Shown: positions 23,116-36,265 of the stretch, piece by piece | How the letters are laid out: every line of letters begins with the position of its first letter | Numbering within the stretch: position 1 is the first letter of the stretch | NCBI GenBank assembly: GCA_013398275.1 | Contig: VZSE01013530.1 | Span: 2,788,048-2,852,047, forward strand | Direction of reading: 5' to 3' | DNA: 64,000 bases | Source: Promerops cafer | Lineage: Eukaryota; Chordata; Aves; Passeriformes; Nectariniidae | Notes under the pieces: model-generated | What the model saw: the letters and a program-made list of their open reading frames with translations, nothing else | What the model was told of the DNA's origin: nothing | Database searches by the model: none | Made by a program: the position numbers and the translations under genes

Positions 23116-26100
23116 GGAGCCCAGGCCCAGATCATGGCTGTTCTCTGCTGCTCGCCTGCAGACCAGCCCTCCTGGATTTCTTAACGGCAGGCTGCCCTTA
23201 CTTACTAATTTTCTTAATTTTTTGTGGCCTCATCGATGACTTAGTCATAACACCAGAGTCAGCCACCAGCTGCTGCCTATTCCCACGGTGTAACCTGCCC
23301 CTTCACTGTCTTTCCTTAAATGTAATACGTGGTACATTTGTGTCTGGTACTTTCTCTTGTTTCTGCAATTGAAATTTTATCCGTTCATGGAGTGCCCAAA
23401 ATTCTGCAGAGACACTTGGCTTGAATACTCATTTCATTGCTGAAAGCCAATACTGCTTTAACAGATGCAGTAAAATTGTGAGAATCTAAAGTTCACTTTT
23501 CTTCTTTAACTGCCCCAGATGAAAGAAGTCCACTCCACACAGCTGAATGCCTCTCTTGCGTGCTGGCACATGAGCTTTAAAGGTGTTCTGGTAGTTTTCA
23601 GTCCTCTGTGTTGCTGGAGTACTTTTCTCCAGATCCTCAGCTGGAGGAGATGGATGCAGCTATGCCGCAGCCAGCAGAGCTATGCTGATTTATACCCCAG
23701 GCATACTTTTTTATGTGTAGATATCCTTAGAAAGTAATCACCAGGCTCCCTCAAGCTGATTCCTCATGACTTGCAACTGCAGTTTCAAAGCAGTGCTATT
23801 CCTGAAGCCTAGGTACCCCTCCTACACTGCGTAGGAATCTGTCCAAGGCATGAAGGAATCTGAACCCACACCAGTGGCAAATTCCCAGCCTCTACACGGA
23901 GTATCCTTCATCCTTAGACATGCTTGACTGTATTATTATTGTATTGCCTTGCACCATTTCAAACAACATTTCATGACATAAAAACCTCCAGACCAAGCTG
24001 TCAAATTATTTGCATTGCAATAATTTAAAAAATACAAAATCTGTCATTTCTTCACCTCAGGGAAATGAAACCAGAACAAGCCAAAGCTTTAGCTCTGCAC
24101 ACTGCGTCTATACTCCACATCTTTAGATTCTCTTTCAATATAATTTCTGCCTTGTGAGTTAGACCAGTGCAGACCAGTTCCCTTCTGCGTTTGCAGCAGT
24201 CAAACACCCTGTTGAGATGTTGGGCTCTGTTTAGTGTACAGAACTCACAGCCCTGAGTTACAGGGCTATCTCCATCCAGCAGTACAGCCCCTCTGTTCTC
24301 TGCCGACCTTGCAGGTTTGTCACCATTTGAAAACAATTATTCTCCCCTGACTTGGCATTTTTGGCTCCTACCCAACTCCTTGCAGGCACTTTGGGATTTA
24401 TAGTTAGAGCTCCTCAAAAGAACAGTTATCTTGAAAGTTGAAATTATATCCAAAAGGCTAAAACATATCTTTCAGCTGAGCGTGGTTTTCCCTGCCAGAA
24501 TTGCTTCATATGGATGTAGCCAATTCATTTTCCTGCAGTGTAGGGGTTGCAGGAATACCTAAGGGAAGATTGGGCTGAGTGTCTCTTACCAGCAGGGACT
24601 TGACAATAGCAGTACAATTTACTTCCCTTCTGAGATGCTTTACATAGCGGACCAATGTGAATCAGATCTCCTGACTGAATAATTTTGTATGAAGAAATAA
24701 TATGGAATAAAGTGATTTAGCTGGTAAGTAAAGGTAACAAACGTTTTTAATGCTCGCAAGAGAAGGAGAGGAAGATCCAAGAATTATGACCAAACCCAGG
24801 TACCACTGAAGCCTTTAGTTCCCAAAGAGGGAGACACTGAAACACAAAGATCCCAACCCTGGGAGCCTGTCTTCCACCATGCACCATGAGACTGCTTTGC
24901 CAGTGGGAACACAGGGAATGGGAGCTCAGCATAAAATTACCTCAGCTGTACCTGTCCTCCAGACTGTAATCAGGATCTTGACGTTCTTGCATGCTGTATG
25001 GTGCTAAAAATGATTGTGTGTAGTCCAATGGACACCTGTATCCCAACTTTTCTGGCCAGTGTTTAGCTGTAGGGAAGCCCAAGCAAGCCGCTAGTTTTGA
25101 ATAGGAGGAACTGTTTGTGTAGCACAAGTGAGATTCCAGGCTTGAAATTGGTGCCATTTTCCTAGCCAAAACTTTCCAGGCCTTGGTTTCAAAGGTGACT
25201 ATTTGACAGATAAAAACAGAAATAAAATTATGTCAGTGTTTATCTTGCAGTCACCTCTTACTCAGTGCAGTCAAGACATCTTTGAATCACTCCTCACAAA
25301 CACACTAGCAACAACAATAACAAAAACTACCAAAAAAAATCCATGTTTCTGGTTACAGAATTTCTTTCCTGGGGTAAGGCCTCTAGCACCTCATGCTGTT
25401 GTCGGTTTTTATAGCTGTGGAAGGAAAGATGTTAAGCAAGATTTGGAATTTGTGCTTTGATCACTAGTTATGTCATACAGTTGGACGTGCCAAGTGGAAC
25501 TTTCTACAGTCTTCTTAGAAACACCCTTGCACAGATGCCAGAAAGACCTGGACCTCAGCCTGGCACATTTCAGACTTGCTGATTTCTGAAGTTAAAAACT
25601 AAAAAGAAGCAATGCCGCTAGCAGCACTTTTGGATGTTTTGATACCCAGCCTTGTCACGCAGCTTGTTCATGGTGCAGTCAGCTGGATGGCCGTGGTCAG
25701 GACTCCCAGTAAGGCTCCTCCTCACATTTCTGCCCCCTGTTATGACCCACTCAATTAACAGGAGACAAATATTTCAGTCATCCTGGTTCAGTCTGGTTTC
25801 TGCAGTTGAACTATCTTCCTGAAGTGTTAGCTTTCACCTGCTTGCTAATAAAACATGCAGGTGACTGTGGTAAAAGGAAGTGAACCCACGCCCCTTTTCA
25901 CTGCCAGTGAAATGTCAGCAATTTTTGGAAATGACTTTAGCACAAAACAGATGAACTGAATGTTCAGTGTGATTTGGGTCATTGTGACAGTGAGGGTCAT
26001 TCATGGTCTGGAATAGAAATAGTACTTGACCAAAGAGGGTAACAGGAAACAAAATAAATGAAATAAATTAGTATCCACACTGGGTTTTAAAAGGATTTTC

Positions 26101-27926
26101 AAGGCTCTGCCATTGGATGAGTTTATTAATTTGCAATTAAATGAGCCTTTTCTCTCTCCATTAACAAAAATATAACATCCCTGTAGCTGTTACAGAAAAA
26201 AAAGCATACATCAAGCTCACCTTTAAATAGGTATTTAACAGTCTATATTACATTATAACAGGTGGCCACGAGGAGGAAAGCTGGGACTACTGAACTATAA
26301 CGTTCATGCTGCTCTACAGCTGTCAGGGGAACATGATCTGGGAAAATATTCACTTAGGAAAATTGATCAGAGACAGGGGCTGATATAAGTCGACACCTCT
26401 GCCTTCTGCAGGGCACCCAGACTTACCCAAGCAGGTACATCAAATGGAGCTGAGCCTGCCTGTTCTACAAAAAAATCATCCTACTCATATTTGGCCATGC
26501 TTCGTCCTGGGGAATAATTCCTATCATTCCTTCTGGTTATTTCTCCACACATCAATGCCCGAATGATCTCCCTGGAAAGCATTCCTCAGAAGGAGTGCCA
26601 TCCTGCCAGGACCCTGCTTTGACTTATGCCAGTGCTCCCTGCATGAACTGATCCTATGGAAATGTCTGCAGTTCCCTGGGATTCCTTTCCCATCTGAGAG
26701 ATCGTCATGAAAAACTGTTAGCAAATTCTTTTTGTAAATGGTTAAATCTGTTTCCTTAAAGAAAAGTGAAACCACAAGCAGGATAAGAGGGTCAGAGGAA
26801 AATTCCTAACCCTGGAATCCAATGCACTTTAGAATAAAATACGATAAATTTGCCTAGTGAGTGACAGCAGCACTTGGTAGGAATGCAGTTGTAGCCCATC
26901 ATTTATCAGAGCTGTGCTTTGCCTCACATCTTTATCAGACAGATTTCTTTGCAGGGCTTGGCCACAGCATCATTTGAAAAGCTCCCATGAAAATGCAAAG
27001 TTTGTTCTTACCTGCCTTCACCCTCCATGGAGTCCCTTGGTTTGCACTGCATTCCTGACACTCTTGCCCCTTGCAGACCAGATCTCCAGGAGCACAAGTT
27101 TTAGGTGATACTCAGATTGCTTTCGACACCCAGAGTGCTTAATTCTTCAGGCTGTCTGGAATATAATGGCATCAGTGGTGAATAATCCCTCCCAAGTCAT
27201 CACATCAGGCCTGTTTTAGTAAATCTTTCCACTTATTAAGAACAAATTTAAACTATCTAAATATGCTTATGTAAGGAGTCCTTTAAAAATAGTTCATAAA
27301 TTTAGGAGCCAGCATACACTGAAAAAATACAATAAAAAAGAAAAAAGTCAGTGACATACTTTAGCCCAGTTTAAACTCAGCTGAATCCTCCCATCTTTTA
27401 CAAAACAAACAGGAGGTTTTGCATAAAAGCAGGCAGCAAAGTCCTGCTGGTGTTAAGATGTTCTGTCTGAAATGCAAGGCAGCACTTCATCTGCTGTATG
27501 AGCCCAAGGCCGAGGTGGTATCTACATTCCTGAACAGGCAGCCAGGATTTAGAGAGGTACATGTGCAGAGCAGTGGCTCCCCAGCTCTGGAGGAGTGGAG
27601 AGGGACCCAGCTGAGCACTCAGGCTTCTTGCATGAATCTTTGGGAAAAAGAAGTCAGGGGAGCAGTGGCTCGGCATAACCTGCAGGCTGTTCACGGCAGC
27701 CCCGGGGAGCAGCACCCTGTGTGCTGAGCTCTTAACCAAGCACTGGGGCCAGGATACTGTAATGCTGGCTAGGAGAAATCAGCAACACTCAGGAGAGTTA
27801 CTGTCAAACCTTGGTTGGAGCTGTATTTCTCTGAAAGCCAGCCTTCCTGCAGAAGCATCCCTCTCTGCATCCTGCAGGGCCTCACACACACAGCAGCCAC
27901 TGCCTGGCGAGGGGACCTTATCATGC
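23116..27926. other. Intergenic sequence, no gene seen
   Basis: AT-rich, stop-dense DNA. No recognisable repeat, RNA gene or coding exon was found in this stretch. Confidence 0.55.
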
Positions 27927-28100
27927 AGTCACAGAATGGTTTGTGCAGGAAGAGACCTTGATGCTCATCTCATCCCAACTCCCTGCCATGGTCAGAGACA
28001 CCTTCCACTGTCCCAGGTTGCTCCAAGCCTGGCCTTGAACCCTTCCAGGGATGAGGCATCCACAGCTTCTCTGGACAACCTTCTCCTTGCCCTCCCTTCT
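27927..28100 (-). mobile_element. CR1 LINE fragment, 3' end
   Basis: Reverse-orientation CR1 3' end: 'agtcacagaatggtttg', 'ctccctgccatggtcagaga', 'caccttccactg', 'caggttgctccaagcctgg', 'ccttgaacccttccaggga' and 'gaggcatccacagcttctct'. 5'-truncated. Moderately diverged, with small indels. Confidence 0.92.
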
Positions 28101-29175
28101 GACACAAGGCACTGCCCTTTGACTGCTGCTGAGACCTACCCTCATTTGCTGGTGTGCAAGAGGAGGTGCAGGTCCAGCCCCAGGTATTATCATTCTCTGC
28201 CCTGAGCGTGTGCATGAAAATGGCAGTGGTTTGGTCAGTGTGTTCTTAAATCGATGATCCTATTAAAAACCCGGACTGCCAGTGGATGGAGAATTCATTG
28301 GTATTGCAGGACTGTCTTTTAAAGATGCTCCCCAGGGCTGACTTGAAGCTTCTGCTTGACAGGTGTATGTAATGTACCAGGATCCAGGGAGAAATCCTGT
28401 CTTGTCAATTCAGCTGAAATGAGGCAAGGAAGAGAAAGGACAGAGTCGGCAGGTTCATGTGTGGGTTAATTTACAGCGTCTCTAAGTGTCTGCCAGTTCA
28501 GTACTTGGAAATCCTGTCACATTCTGTGAGATTGTATGAATTATAAATTCCTACTAATGACCTCGCACTTATGGATGTTTCAATAGTAGTTCCTTATTTT
28601 TCCTTTTCTATGTAACAAAAAAGACAAAAGGAGTTGCAGCACATTCCAGAGCGGTGCATTGCCTGATTGTGACAGTACTTCCCTGGGCCAGTAAGAGTTG
28701 TATTTATCATTCAGGAAGATAGTCTTCTACACTTCCAATATAAGTAAATATAAATCATTTTGCTTTGATTTTTATTCAGGCAGATTTATGCCTTGGATGG
28801 ACCCCACTTGCAAATGTACAGCCAATATTTAGGCAAGTCTAAACAATATCTTATTTTAATAAATACGTAGTTTGGGGTTTGAAAAGATTTTGCCTTTTTG
28901 CACCAAAATGTATAAACAGCAACTATATGCCTCAAAACATTTCCACTTAAAGCAAGCATGATTATACTGCCTGAGGTGCAATCAAAGCAGAAAGATGTGT
29001 TTGTGAAGCACAGAAAATGTACTGAGATATCCAGAGAAGACTATGTTATCTTGCTGCCACACTAGCCCTTAGGTTTAAAAATAGCAGTTCTGCTGCAGAG
29101 CACTGGAATTCCATCTCAGATTTTTAGCTGGAACCTTCTGATGGAAAGAAAATCAGAACAGATGTCTCCCTTAAG
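28101..29175. other. Intergenic sequence, no gene seen
   Basis: No gene or repeat recognised. CR1 orientation changes across this interval (minus to the left, plus to the right). Confidence 0.55.
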
Positions 29176-29365
29176 GGACAGTGGGGAATGGCTTTAAAAT
29201 GACAGAGGGCAGGTTAGATTAGATATTAGGAAGGTATTCTTCCCTGTGAGGTGGTGAAACAGTTGCACAGGTTGCCCAGAGAAGCTGTGGATGCCCAGTC
29301 CCTGGAAATGTTCAAGGCCAGGTTGGATGGGACTTGGAGCAATGACCTATGTACTTGGGGCAAGG
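29176..29365 (+). mobile_element. CR1 LINE fragment
   Basis: Plus-orientation CR1 3' region: 'ggaatggctttaaaatgaca', 'gagggcaggttagattagat', 'attaggaaggtattcttccc', 'gtgaggtggtgaaac', 'caggttgcccagagaagctg' and 'aaggccaggttggatggga'. The terminal 'ccttccaaccc' block and tail are missing, so it is truncated or diverged at both ends. Confidence 0.93.
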
Positions 29366-30565
29366 GAGGTTAATATTTTAATCAATAGTTTCCTTTGAAA
29401 ATATCATCCACACCTCTTTGACTACATGTTAAATTATTCCCCAACTTTTCTATATTCACATAATCCTAGATGCTCTGTATTAATTACATTTGAAAAGTTG
29501 TCCACACACAAGCTTCTGATACCATGGCTGGTCTGGAACCCAGCCACAAGCCCAGCAACACGTGTCAGGCTCAGCACATTTATTGCTGCTGCATGTGAGC
29601 TTCTGGTGCTGCAGTGCAGGGGACGGATGTGACACAATTAAGCCAGTTTCTATTTCATTTCTGGAGGTACATCCCTCTGCTTGATTTCCTCCTGCCAGCC
29701 CCAGCCTCCACAAGGCTGTCACAACTCAGGAAATCTTTCCCATGCTGAACTGTGTGACTTCAGGATCCCTTTCTTTGTAACAGCCCCTCTTGCTGTGACT
29801 GCATCAGTAAGCTGTGATAACAGCTCTGCTCTCCAGGGCCACATTAAGCTGCTTCAGGGCAGACTTTTTTATGTCTTCTTTCTCATGCCATTATGCACAG
29901 GCTTCATGTCCAAGAAAATCATCTGTCACTTCCAGTTCCTGCAGCATTATTCTGACAAAAATCAGTCACTATGAAAGTCCTTGATGTCAGAGGTTTCATG
30001 AAAGCAAAGTAATAAATATTGCAGCAGTCGGCTTGTCTTCAGAGTCCTGGTGGTTTTGCCAGAAATCTCACTAACTCCTTCAACACTGATTTGTCAAAAG
30101 AATTTTGTTTGTTGGAATTTCTCTGTTCTTCCACTGCTTTTACTTTTTTTCACCCCCTTTCTCCCTTTTCCTTTTCTTTTCTTCCCAAGGAAATAGGGGC
30201 AAACACAAGTGAGATATTGTACCATCTTGATCACTCCACCATCTGCAAATGGTTTCATTCTACTGACAATTTCACATATAACCTTATAAAAAGACCTGGC
30301 TCACTTAAGCTGAGAACTTCAAAGATGTACAAAGCTGTGTTGGACCAGTCTGTGCTGGTGGAGCAGCTGATAAGAGGCTGTGTTTGATTTCTGTGGGAAT
30401 CTCTCTCTGTATCAAATGGCTAATGGGTGAGAAAACATTTCTTCCAGTTGTAGAGTTCAATCCTTCCTCAAAATGATGGCAGAGAAAAAATTAGCGGCCA
30501 AGGGAGGCTAAGCAGCCCTACAAGTAAGGAACCTCTGAATTTCCTCCTCCATTCTGCAGAGAAGG
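29366..30565. other. Intergenic sequence, no gene seen
   Basis: Ordinary AT-rich DNA between two CR1 fragments. An open frame at 30019-30387 (122 codons) resembles nothing known. Confidence 0.5.
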
Positions 30566-30627
30566 CCATGAAAGGTTGGACTTGATGATCTTAGAGATCT
30601 TTTCTAACCTCAATGATTCTATGAAAG
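30566..30627 (+). mobile_element. CR1 LINE 3' terminus, very short copy
   Basis: The fragment reads 'ggttggacttgatgatct', 'tagagatcttttctaacct' and 'caatgattctatgaaa', the last ~55 bases of a CR1 in plus orientation with its ATTCTATG tail. Strong 5' truncation. Confidence 0.9.
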
Positions 30628-32294
30628 CTTCTGACATTTCTGGCATCCTTGCAAAAGTTTCAATTGGATTTAATTTTGTCCTTCTCTCCTGTTAGTAATT
30701 TCTCTGTGGCAGCAGTTTTGCCAAGTGCCCATCTTTCCCCAGACCCTTTTTTCCTTTGGCTGGGGCAGTGGACAGCCCTGGGGTGGAGCAGCAATGTCTG
30801 GCTGGCCCTGCCTGTCCTTCCACAGCTCCACCCTGTTGATTCCAGCTAGCTCTGCCATGCTCTCACCCCTGCCAGCTCCCATTAAAAATTCCAGGGCTTT
30901 GGGGACACTCAGAACTTGCTGCCCTCTGCTTGGTCTGTCCTGCTTCCCTGGAGTTCCCTGGGGTGCAAAACCTTTGTACCTGACAGAGGGTAAATGAAAA
31001 TGAGTATTTTTTGCCTCCTAAAGGCTCCTTCCTGAATGTTCCAGTGGCTGTTTTCTTCACATAAACATTTTTCTATTTTTCATCTGTTAGACAAGGTCAT
31101 GACATTGCATTTTGCCCTGTGGAAATTTTAAACAAAAATAAAGCTATTTTTATTTTGATTTCCAGCTTCTCTGAATATCAAGGGAAAGTGCATTAGCCCC
31201 ATTTCTTTCAAAATTACTTTTTAATAAAAACATTCATGTTTTTCCTAATACTGAAAACATGGCTTTCTGTTCTCTTGAACATTCCTTGTTTTTCTTTTAA
31301 GTAGGTCTGATGAAAATGACTTTGGTTCCCTTTTACTAGAAAGCTTGCTGTAACAAGGCAGAACATTGCCTTGAAATGAAGAAAACATATCTCTGATTTT
31401 AATCTTTTTATAAAATGCCTGACTTTTCTCCCCATCTCTTTGCTCATATTTTTAAAAATGATTATCAAATAGAGAGCAGAAAATCTTGAGTATTACTCTT
31501 TGGCTCTGCGTTCAAATTGAAGGTTTTTAAAATTCTTCTTGGCTGTTCACAAGCCCAGAGGATTTCTTTTGATTTTTTAAGCCTCTCTAGAAAGTGCAGC
31601 CTTTTCTCTGGGGACACGTTCTAAAAGAAACAAATCAGAGACAAGGAATTTAGTAGTCAGTTCACTCTCTGGCTCATTCCTTTGTCTCTCTCCTGTCAAG
31701 CCACTTTGATTCTGCATCCCCCACATATCTCAGCCTTTCGAGGCATTTATAAATTATAGAAGTATTTATTATTGTGGGGAAAATATGATCATTCACTGAA
31801 CTCATGGTGAACTTTGCACACATGCTCACTCCTTTGGTTCTGAGATTTTTTTTCATAGCAAGCAGCCCCCCTTGCTTTAGGTCTGCAGGCTGAGGGCTTG
31901 GCAGGTGAGCTGAGGCTCATTCTGCAGAACCCAGAGCAAGAGCAAAATGCAAAAAAATGCCCACTGTATCCTACTCTTTTCTAAAATGAATCTGCAACTT
32001 TCCTTCATGTTCATTCAGATTGCTGTATAAATACAGCAGGCACCATGCTGGTGTGTAAATCTCTGGGAAAAATTTACCCATAGTCACACGTAGCTTTATG
32101 GTGAGATTTTCAGTTCCTTTGTTGCTAAAACATAAATGTGTGTGAGGGTGGGATGTGAAAAACTTGTGAATAAAATTAAGCTGAAATTCACTTTCTCGGG
32201 TAGTATTGAAAGAATAAGTCGTTGTGTATTGAACAAGGATCTTGTCATTCCTCCACTCTTCCAACACCATTAAACAGGACAGTTCAACGGCAGA
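30628..32294. other. Intergenic sequence, no gene seen
   Basis: No recognisable gene or interspersed repeat. T-rich stretches and short chance open frames only. Confidence 0.55.
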
Positions 32295-32363
32295 GGATTT
32301 GGGATATTTGGGTTCACGGATTTGGGACATTTGGGTTCACACATTTGGGATATTTGGGTTCAC
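32295..32363. repeat. 23-bp tandem repeat, three copies
   Basis: The unit GGATTTGGGATATTTGGGTT followed by CAC occurs three times (32295, 32318, 32341) with one or two substitutions per copy. It then decays into related 'ctgggatatcacctggg' words to about 32398. It is a small minisatellite. Confidence 0.9.
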
Positions 32364-32714
32364 ACCTGGATATCCCACCTGGGATATCACCTGGGAGACT
32401 GATAACTCTTAATCAGTGGGGTCTGTTCCACTGCTGACTGTGCAGATACATGACCACGTCACGTTTCCTTTCATACCCTTCCTTGATACTAAAAAGAACA
32501 AAGTTCTCAGCGTGTGCTGTTCCATTGCTGCAAAGACACTTCTCAGCACAGACACTCTGGATTTGAGCTCAAGCCCCCAGAGAAGGCCACTTAATCCCCA
32601 AAAACACCTTCAGTAGCCCCCTTAAAGTCTCCTCACTTACGGTGTCTTCTGTGATACCTTCCATTAACGCTACCAGGGACCCAAACTCTGCCTGATCACT
32701 GAGCGATCTGTTCT

Positions 32715-32880
32715 CCACCAGGCCAGAAAATGAATGCATTTAATAAGGATTAACCCCAGCTGGCACTAGGGAGCAATAAATATCATAGCGCCAGCATTCG
32801 TAACGCTGCAGTTATCATCGTGTCAGCATTTCTGTTATAAACCAGGGGTTGCAGTGGATTAGAACTCAGCCATAAAATTT
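32715..32880. promoter_or_regulatory. Possible conserved non-coding element with homeodomain and Hox-type words
   Basis: Repeat-free stretch with GCATTTAATAAGGATTAACC (contains GGATTA, the bicoid/Pitx/Otx-type core), GCAATAAATATCATAG, ATTCGTAACGCTGCAG and GCCATAAAATTTTC (posterior Hox-like). CpGs are present in a CpG-poor setting. Conservation could not be tested. Confidence 0.22.
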
Positions 32881-33429
32881 TCTCCAGGCTGAAACTTGGC
32901 ATAAAAAAGAAATATCAGTCTATGATATTTTTTCTTAAGCTTAAAAAAAAAAAAAAATCTTTTCAGTCTATTTTAAGTTGTAAAAGGAAAGAATATGAGA
33001 CTCTTCCCAAATTCTTTAAATCATCAGCCAGGCCTCTGGGGAATGAAGAAAGGCTCTGGCTGTGGCTGCATTTATGGGTGAGTTTTCAATGGGGTATCTG
33101 AAGTTCAGGGATTAAAGATGTTTTTTGGTATTTCTTGAAAGTCAAATGCTTTGTCACATTACATTAAAGAGCTCAATTCTTTAGCAATGGGGCTTTACAA
33201 ATATTTCTTGCCCCCCTTTTTGTTCAGAGCAGTGGATAATCTGAAACTACCAGGACGTCCAAACCACACCGAGTACCCAGGCCAAGCCCCAGGTTAGGGG
33301 GCCCACTGTGCTCCCTCCTTGCGCCAGGCTGGGGTGGCTCAGGGGACAGACTGAGGAGGCTGAAGTGAGCGTTGTCCAGGTTTTATTCTGAGCTGGAACT
33401 CGAGGTTTTTATCAGAATTAGCTCCCTCT
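32881..33429. other. Intergenic sequence leading into CpG island
   Basis: Includes an A15 homopolymer at 32943-32957. No gene recognised. Confidence 0.5.
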
Positions 33430-33645
33430 CAGAAGGCGGCTGCGCGGCTGAGGGGGTGCCGTGGAAGGAGCACACCCGAGCGCCGGTGGCGCCGCAGGCG
33501 GAGCGGGCGCGGGGCTGCGCCGAGCGACGCTGCCGCGGCTCTGAGCCGCCTCCCGGGGCGCTTCCATCCCCGGCTCGCACGGCCACTCTGGGGTGCCTGT
33601 GCCTGCACAAGCTGCTGGCGGGAGAAGAGCCCCGTTTACCCCGCA
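33430..33645. promoter_or_regulatory. Isolated CpG island
   Basis: About 25 CpG dinucleotides are packed between 33436 and 33584, with a few more to 33645, while several kilobases on either side are AT-rich and nearly CpG-free. Words such as GAGCGGGCGCGGGGCTGCGC resemble GC-box/Sp1-type promoter DNA. Vertebrate islands of this kind usually mark transcription starts or unmethylated regulatory elements. Open frames exist on both strands (for example 33372-33716 plus), but neither is recognisable, and open frames are expected in DNA this GC-rich. Likely a promoter of an unannotated or non-coding transcript, or a developmental enhancer island. Confidence 0.6.
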
Positions 33646-36265
33646 GTGTGCAAGCACACTCTGCCAGAAAGGCCACCACTGTGCTGTGTAGACCTCAAGA
33701 GAAGAACATGAATTAATTTGTTCCCCTCAAATAACATTTTATTTTAGAAACAGGAGAGCTGTTGTTTTGTTTTGTTTGTTTTTTTTTTTTCTTGTGCAGT
33801 CGTAGGTATAATATTGAGTTCCTGTTTCCCTTAAGAGCTGAACTTCATCCTCCTACTAGGATGGTTTTATTTTAGTTACCAAATATTTGAGGTTAAAGTG
33901 AATAGTTCATCTTTAATGGGATTATCTCTTTCAATGTTTGCTTTCATTACAGTTTGAATTGCTCTGAGCATGAGAATCTAACCTCACCAAAAGCATATTT
34001 TTGTAATTTGATACAAACTCAATTTAACCTTTGACTCTCATCTATAAAGACGTTACTTTTTTCCACTGAAAAGCAGAATGTTAGATTAAAGATCTGCCAG
34101 TTTCAATTTCCAGGTTGCTAACCTTCCTGTGATTGGGTCCTGCACTGTGGAGAGCTGTGTATCCAGTAAAGGTATTTAACATTAGCTGTAATGGCTGAGA
34201 TGGTCTCATACCTGCTACTTTTAATGGCTAGCTGGAAGTTCTCTACTGATTTTTTACATAGATGATCATTTCCCTGACCTACACTGTACAATACAGGAGA
34301 ACTCTTTGGACAGAGATATTTAAAATAAAATCTTCCCTTTGAGTCACTTTACCATGTCATCATAGTTCTTTTGTTAAACAAATAAAATTTATCCAAATGC
34401 TTTGGAATATTAAGGCTGTGCTTAGGAAAACTAGATACATGTTCCCTCTCCGGAGGGCTCGTTTTAAATGGGATACAGAAAGGGAAACAGTGTCTCTGTA
34501 TTATTCTATATATTTCCTCCACTAAATCATCAGGAAAAGTGGAGAGGACTGGCTTCTTTTTAGAAAAAAAAGCTTGTTCTCTGCTGGAAGAAACCTTCTA
34601 AACACGTGGAGTTTTTCACTTCTGCTTTGATAAGATGAAGTGTTGAAACTTTCACTGACAAAGCTTTTCAGATATTTGTCAGGAATTTAAGGGTGGGTTC
34701 TTTAGAAAGAGCAATTAAGTGTGAGTGAAAAACTCTGATGTCTGCAGTCCTGGAGGACAGATCCAAAGTGACTCAGCTGTCAGACTCCTGGGGAGGGAAT
34801 GCTGCTTCCCTGCCTTTCTGCAGTGATGAAGTAAAGGGGCAAATGGCTCAGTGCATACGTCAGGACACAGAGAGGAATGTGGGTGCATATATATATTTAT
34901 TTATTTAACCAGGAAAATTCACTATGAATTCTACAAAATCCTTTCACCTGATAGGTTTCCTATGTTTCTGTTTTTTACACTTCAAAGAAAAGTCTTTGTG
35001 TTCATACACTTACTCAAGTTGCATAGGGGAGATTGATTTGGATACAAAATTTACACTGTTAAATCTGTCCGTTCTGCAGAGGAAAGCAAAAGAGGAAAAA
35101 AAAACAAAACAAAACAAAAAAGAAACCACCTTTATTTCAGCTCTGCAGTCATCAGAGAAGAAAACTGCAGCTAAAATTGAAATTTCGGATTGAACACTAC
35201 ACTGTACTGCACTAATAAATGGTCAGCTTAGAAGCATTTCCTGTTTATACACTGTGTTAATAAGCATCCATCAGCCATGTCACATATACGGGATACCAAA
35301 TTCAAATGTCAAACAAAATGTAAGAGGTCACACATTTTCCTTTGCTAACTAAAAGTGTAATTCATAAATATTATTGCTACCAAACTCTCCATCTACAGCA
35401 CTTGTTTAGAAATATGCACATGTAATATAAATTGTGATTAAGTTAAATGGGTATATTATTTCCTGTTTTAAGGGCAAGCAGCAGCATGAATTATGTTTTA
35501 CTCAATAGGCATTTCAATAAAAACCTACAGCCTCACAAGCTGCTATCATACAGTTCAGCTGCACAGACTAACATGAGAAGGGGCTTATGATCCACCACTG
35601 ATATTTCAGCTGTTTCTCTGTCTGTTATTTCTGCTGATGCAGAGAAAACACATTTTCTTAGCTCAAAACCTCTTCCCATTTTTCCATTTTTTGCTATAAA
35701 AATTAAGATTATTTGGTCATAGGGGGTTTCTACATGCAGAATAAATAAGATAAATATAGTCAGCTAATGGCAGTTTTTTCATTTTTACTGACAAGAAATG
35801 TAGGACTGGAGGAAATCACTCTGTGAAAATAATCAGCAACTCATGTTTTGAAATTACTTGTTTTCATTTGTAGAAATCAAACACTCAAGGGACAAAATAA
35901 TGGAGAGGTTTTAGAAATTACTTAAACAGATTTTTGAAAACAGAAAATGTACTTTCAGTGTCATGTAGTCACTAGATTTTCTAGAATTTTTGGCTAGCCT
36001 GTGGTGTCTCTTTTTTCTTGATATTGAATTTTCAGTTAATTTGAAGCATTTTAGGACCTGATTCAGAATCCTCTGGGGTCATTTTAAAGACTTACAAAGC
36101 TGTAAGTGGAATAGACTTAAAAGAATTGGAAGAAAAAACCTGAAACTCTGATAATATGAGTAATATTGTTACTGTGACAAAACATTCCCCCTTCAGGCCC
36201 AATGAAAGATCTTGCTCACAAAGACACCAAATAAAGATATTAAAATTGAATTAAAATATACCATT
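33646..36265. other. AT-rich intergenic sequence, no gene seen
   Basis: T-rich run at about 33768-33791 and an A-rich AAAAC-type patch at about 35096-35120. Long stretches rich in TAAT/ATTA words could hold enhancers, but nothing specific can be supported. Confidence 0.5.

Noticed and set aside
33372..33716. Open frames on both strands across the CpG island (for example 114 codons, plus)
   Set aside because: Very GC-rich DNA lacks stop codons on both strands. The peptides are Arg/Ala/Gly/Pro-rich and unrecognisable, and no coding evidence separates them.
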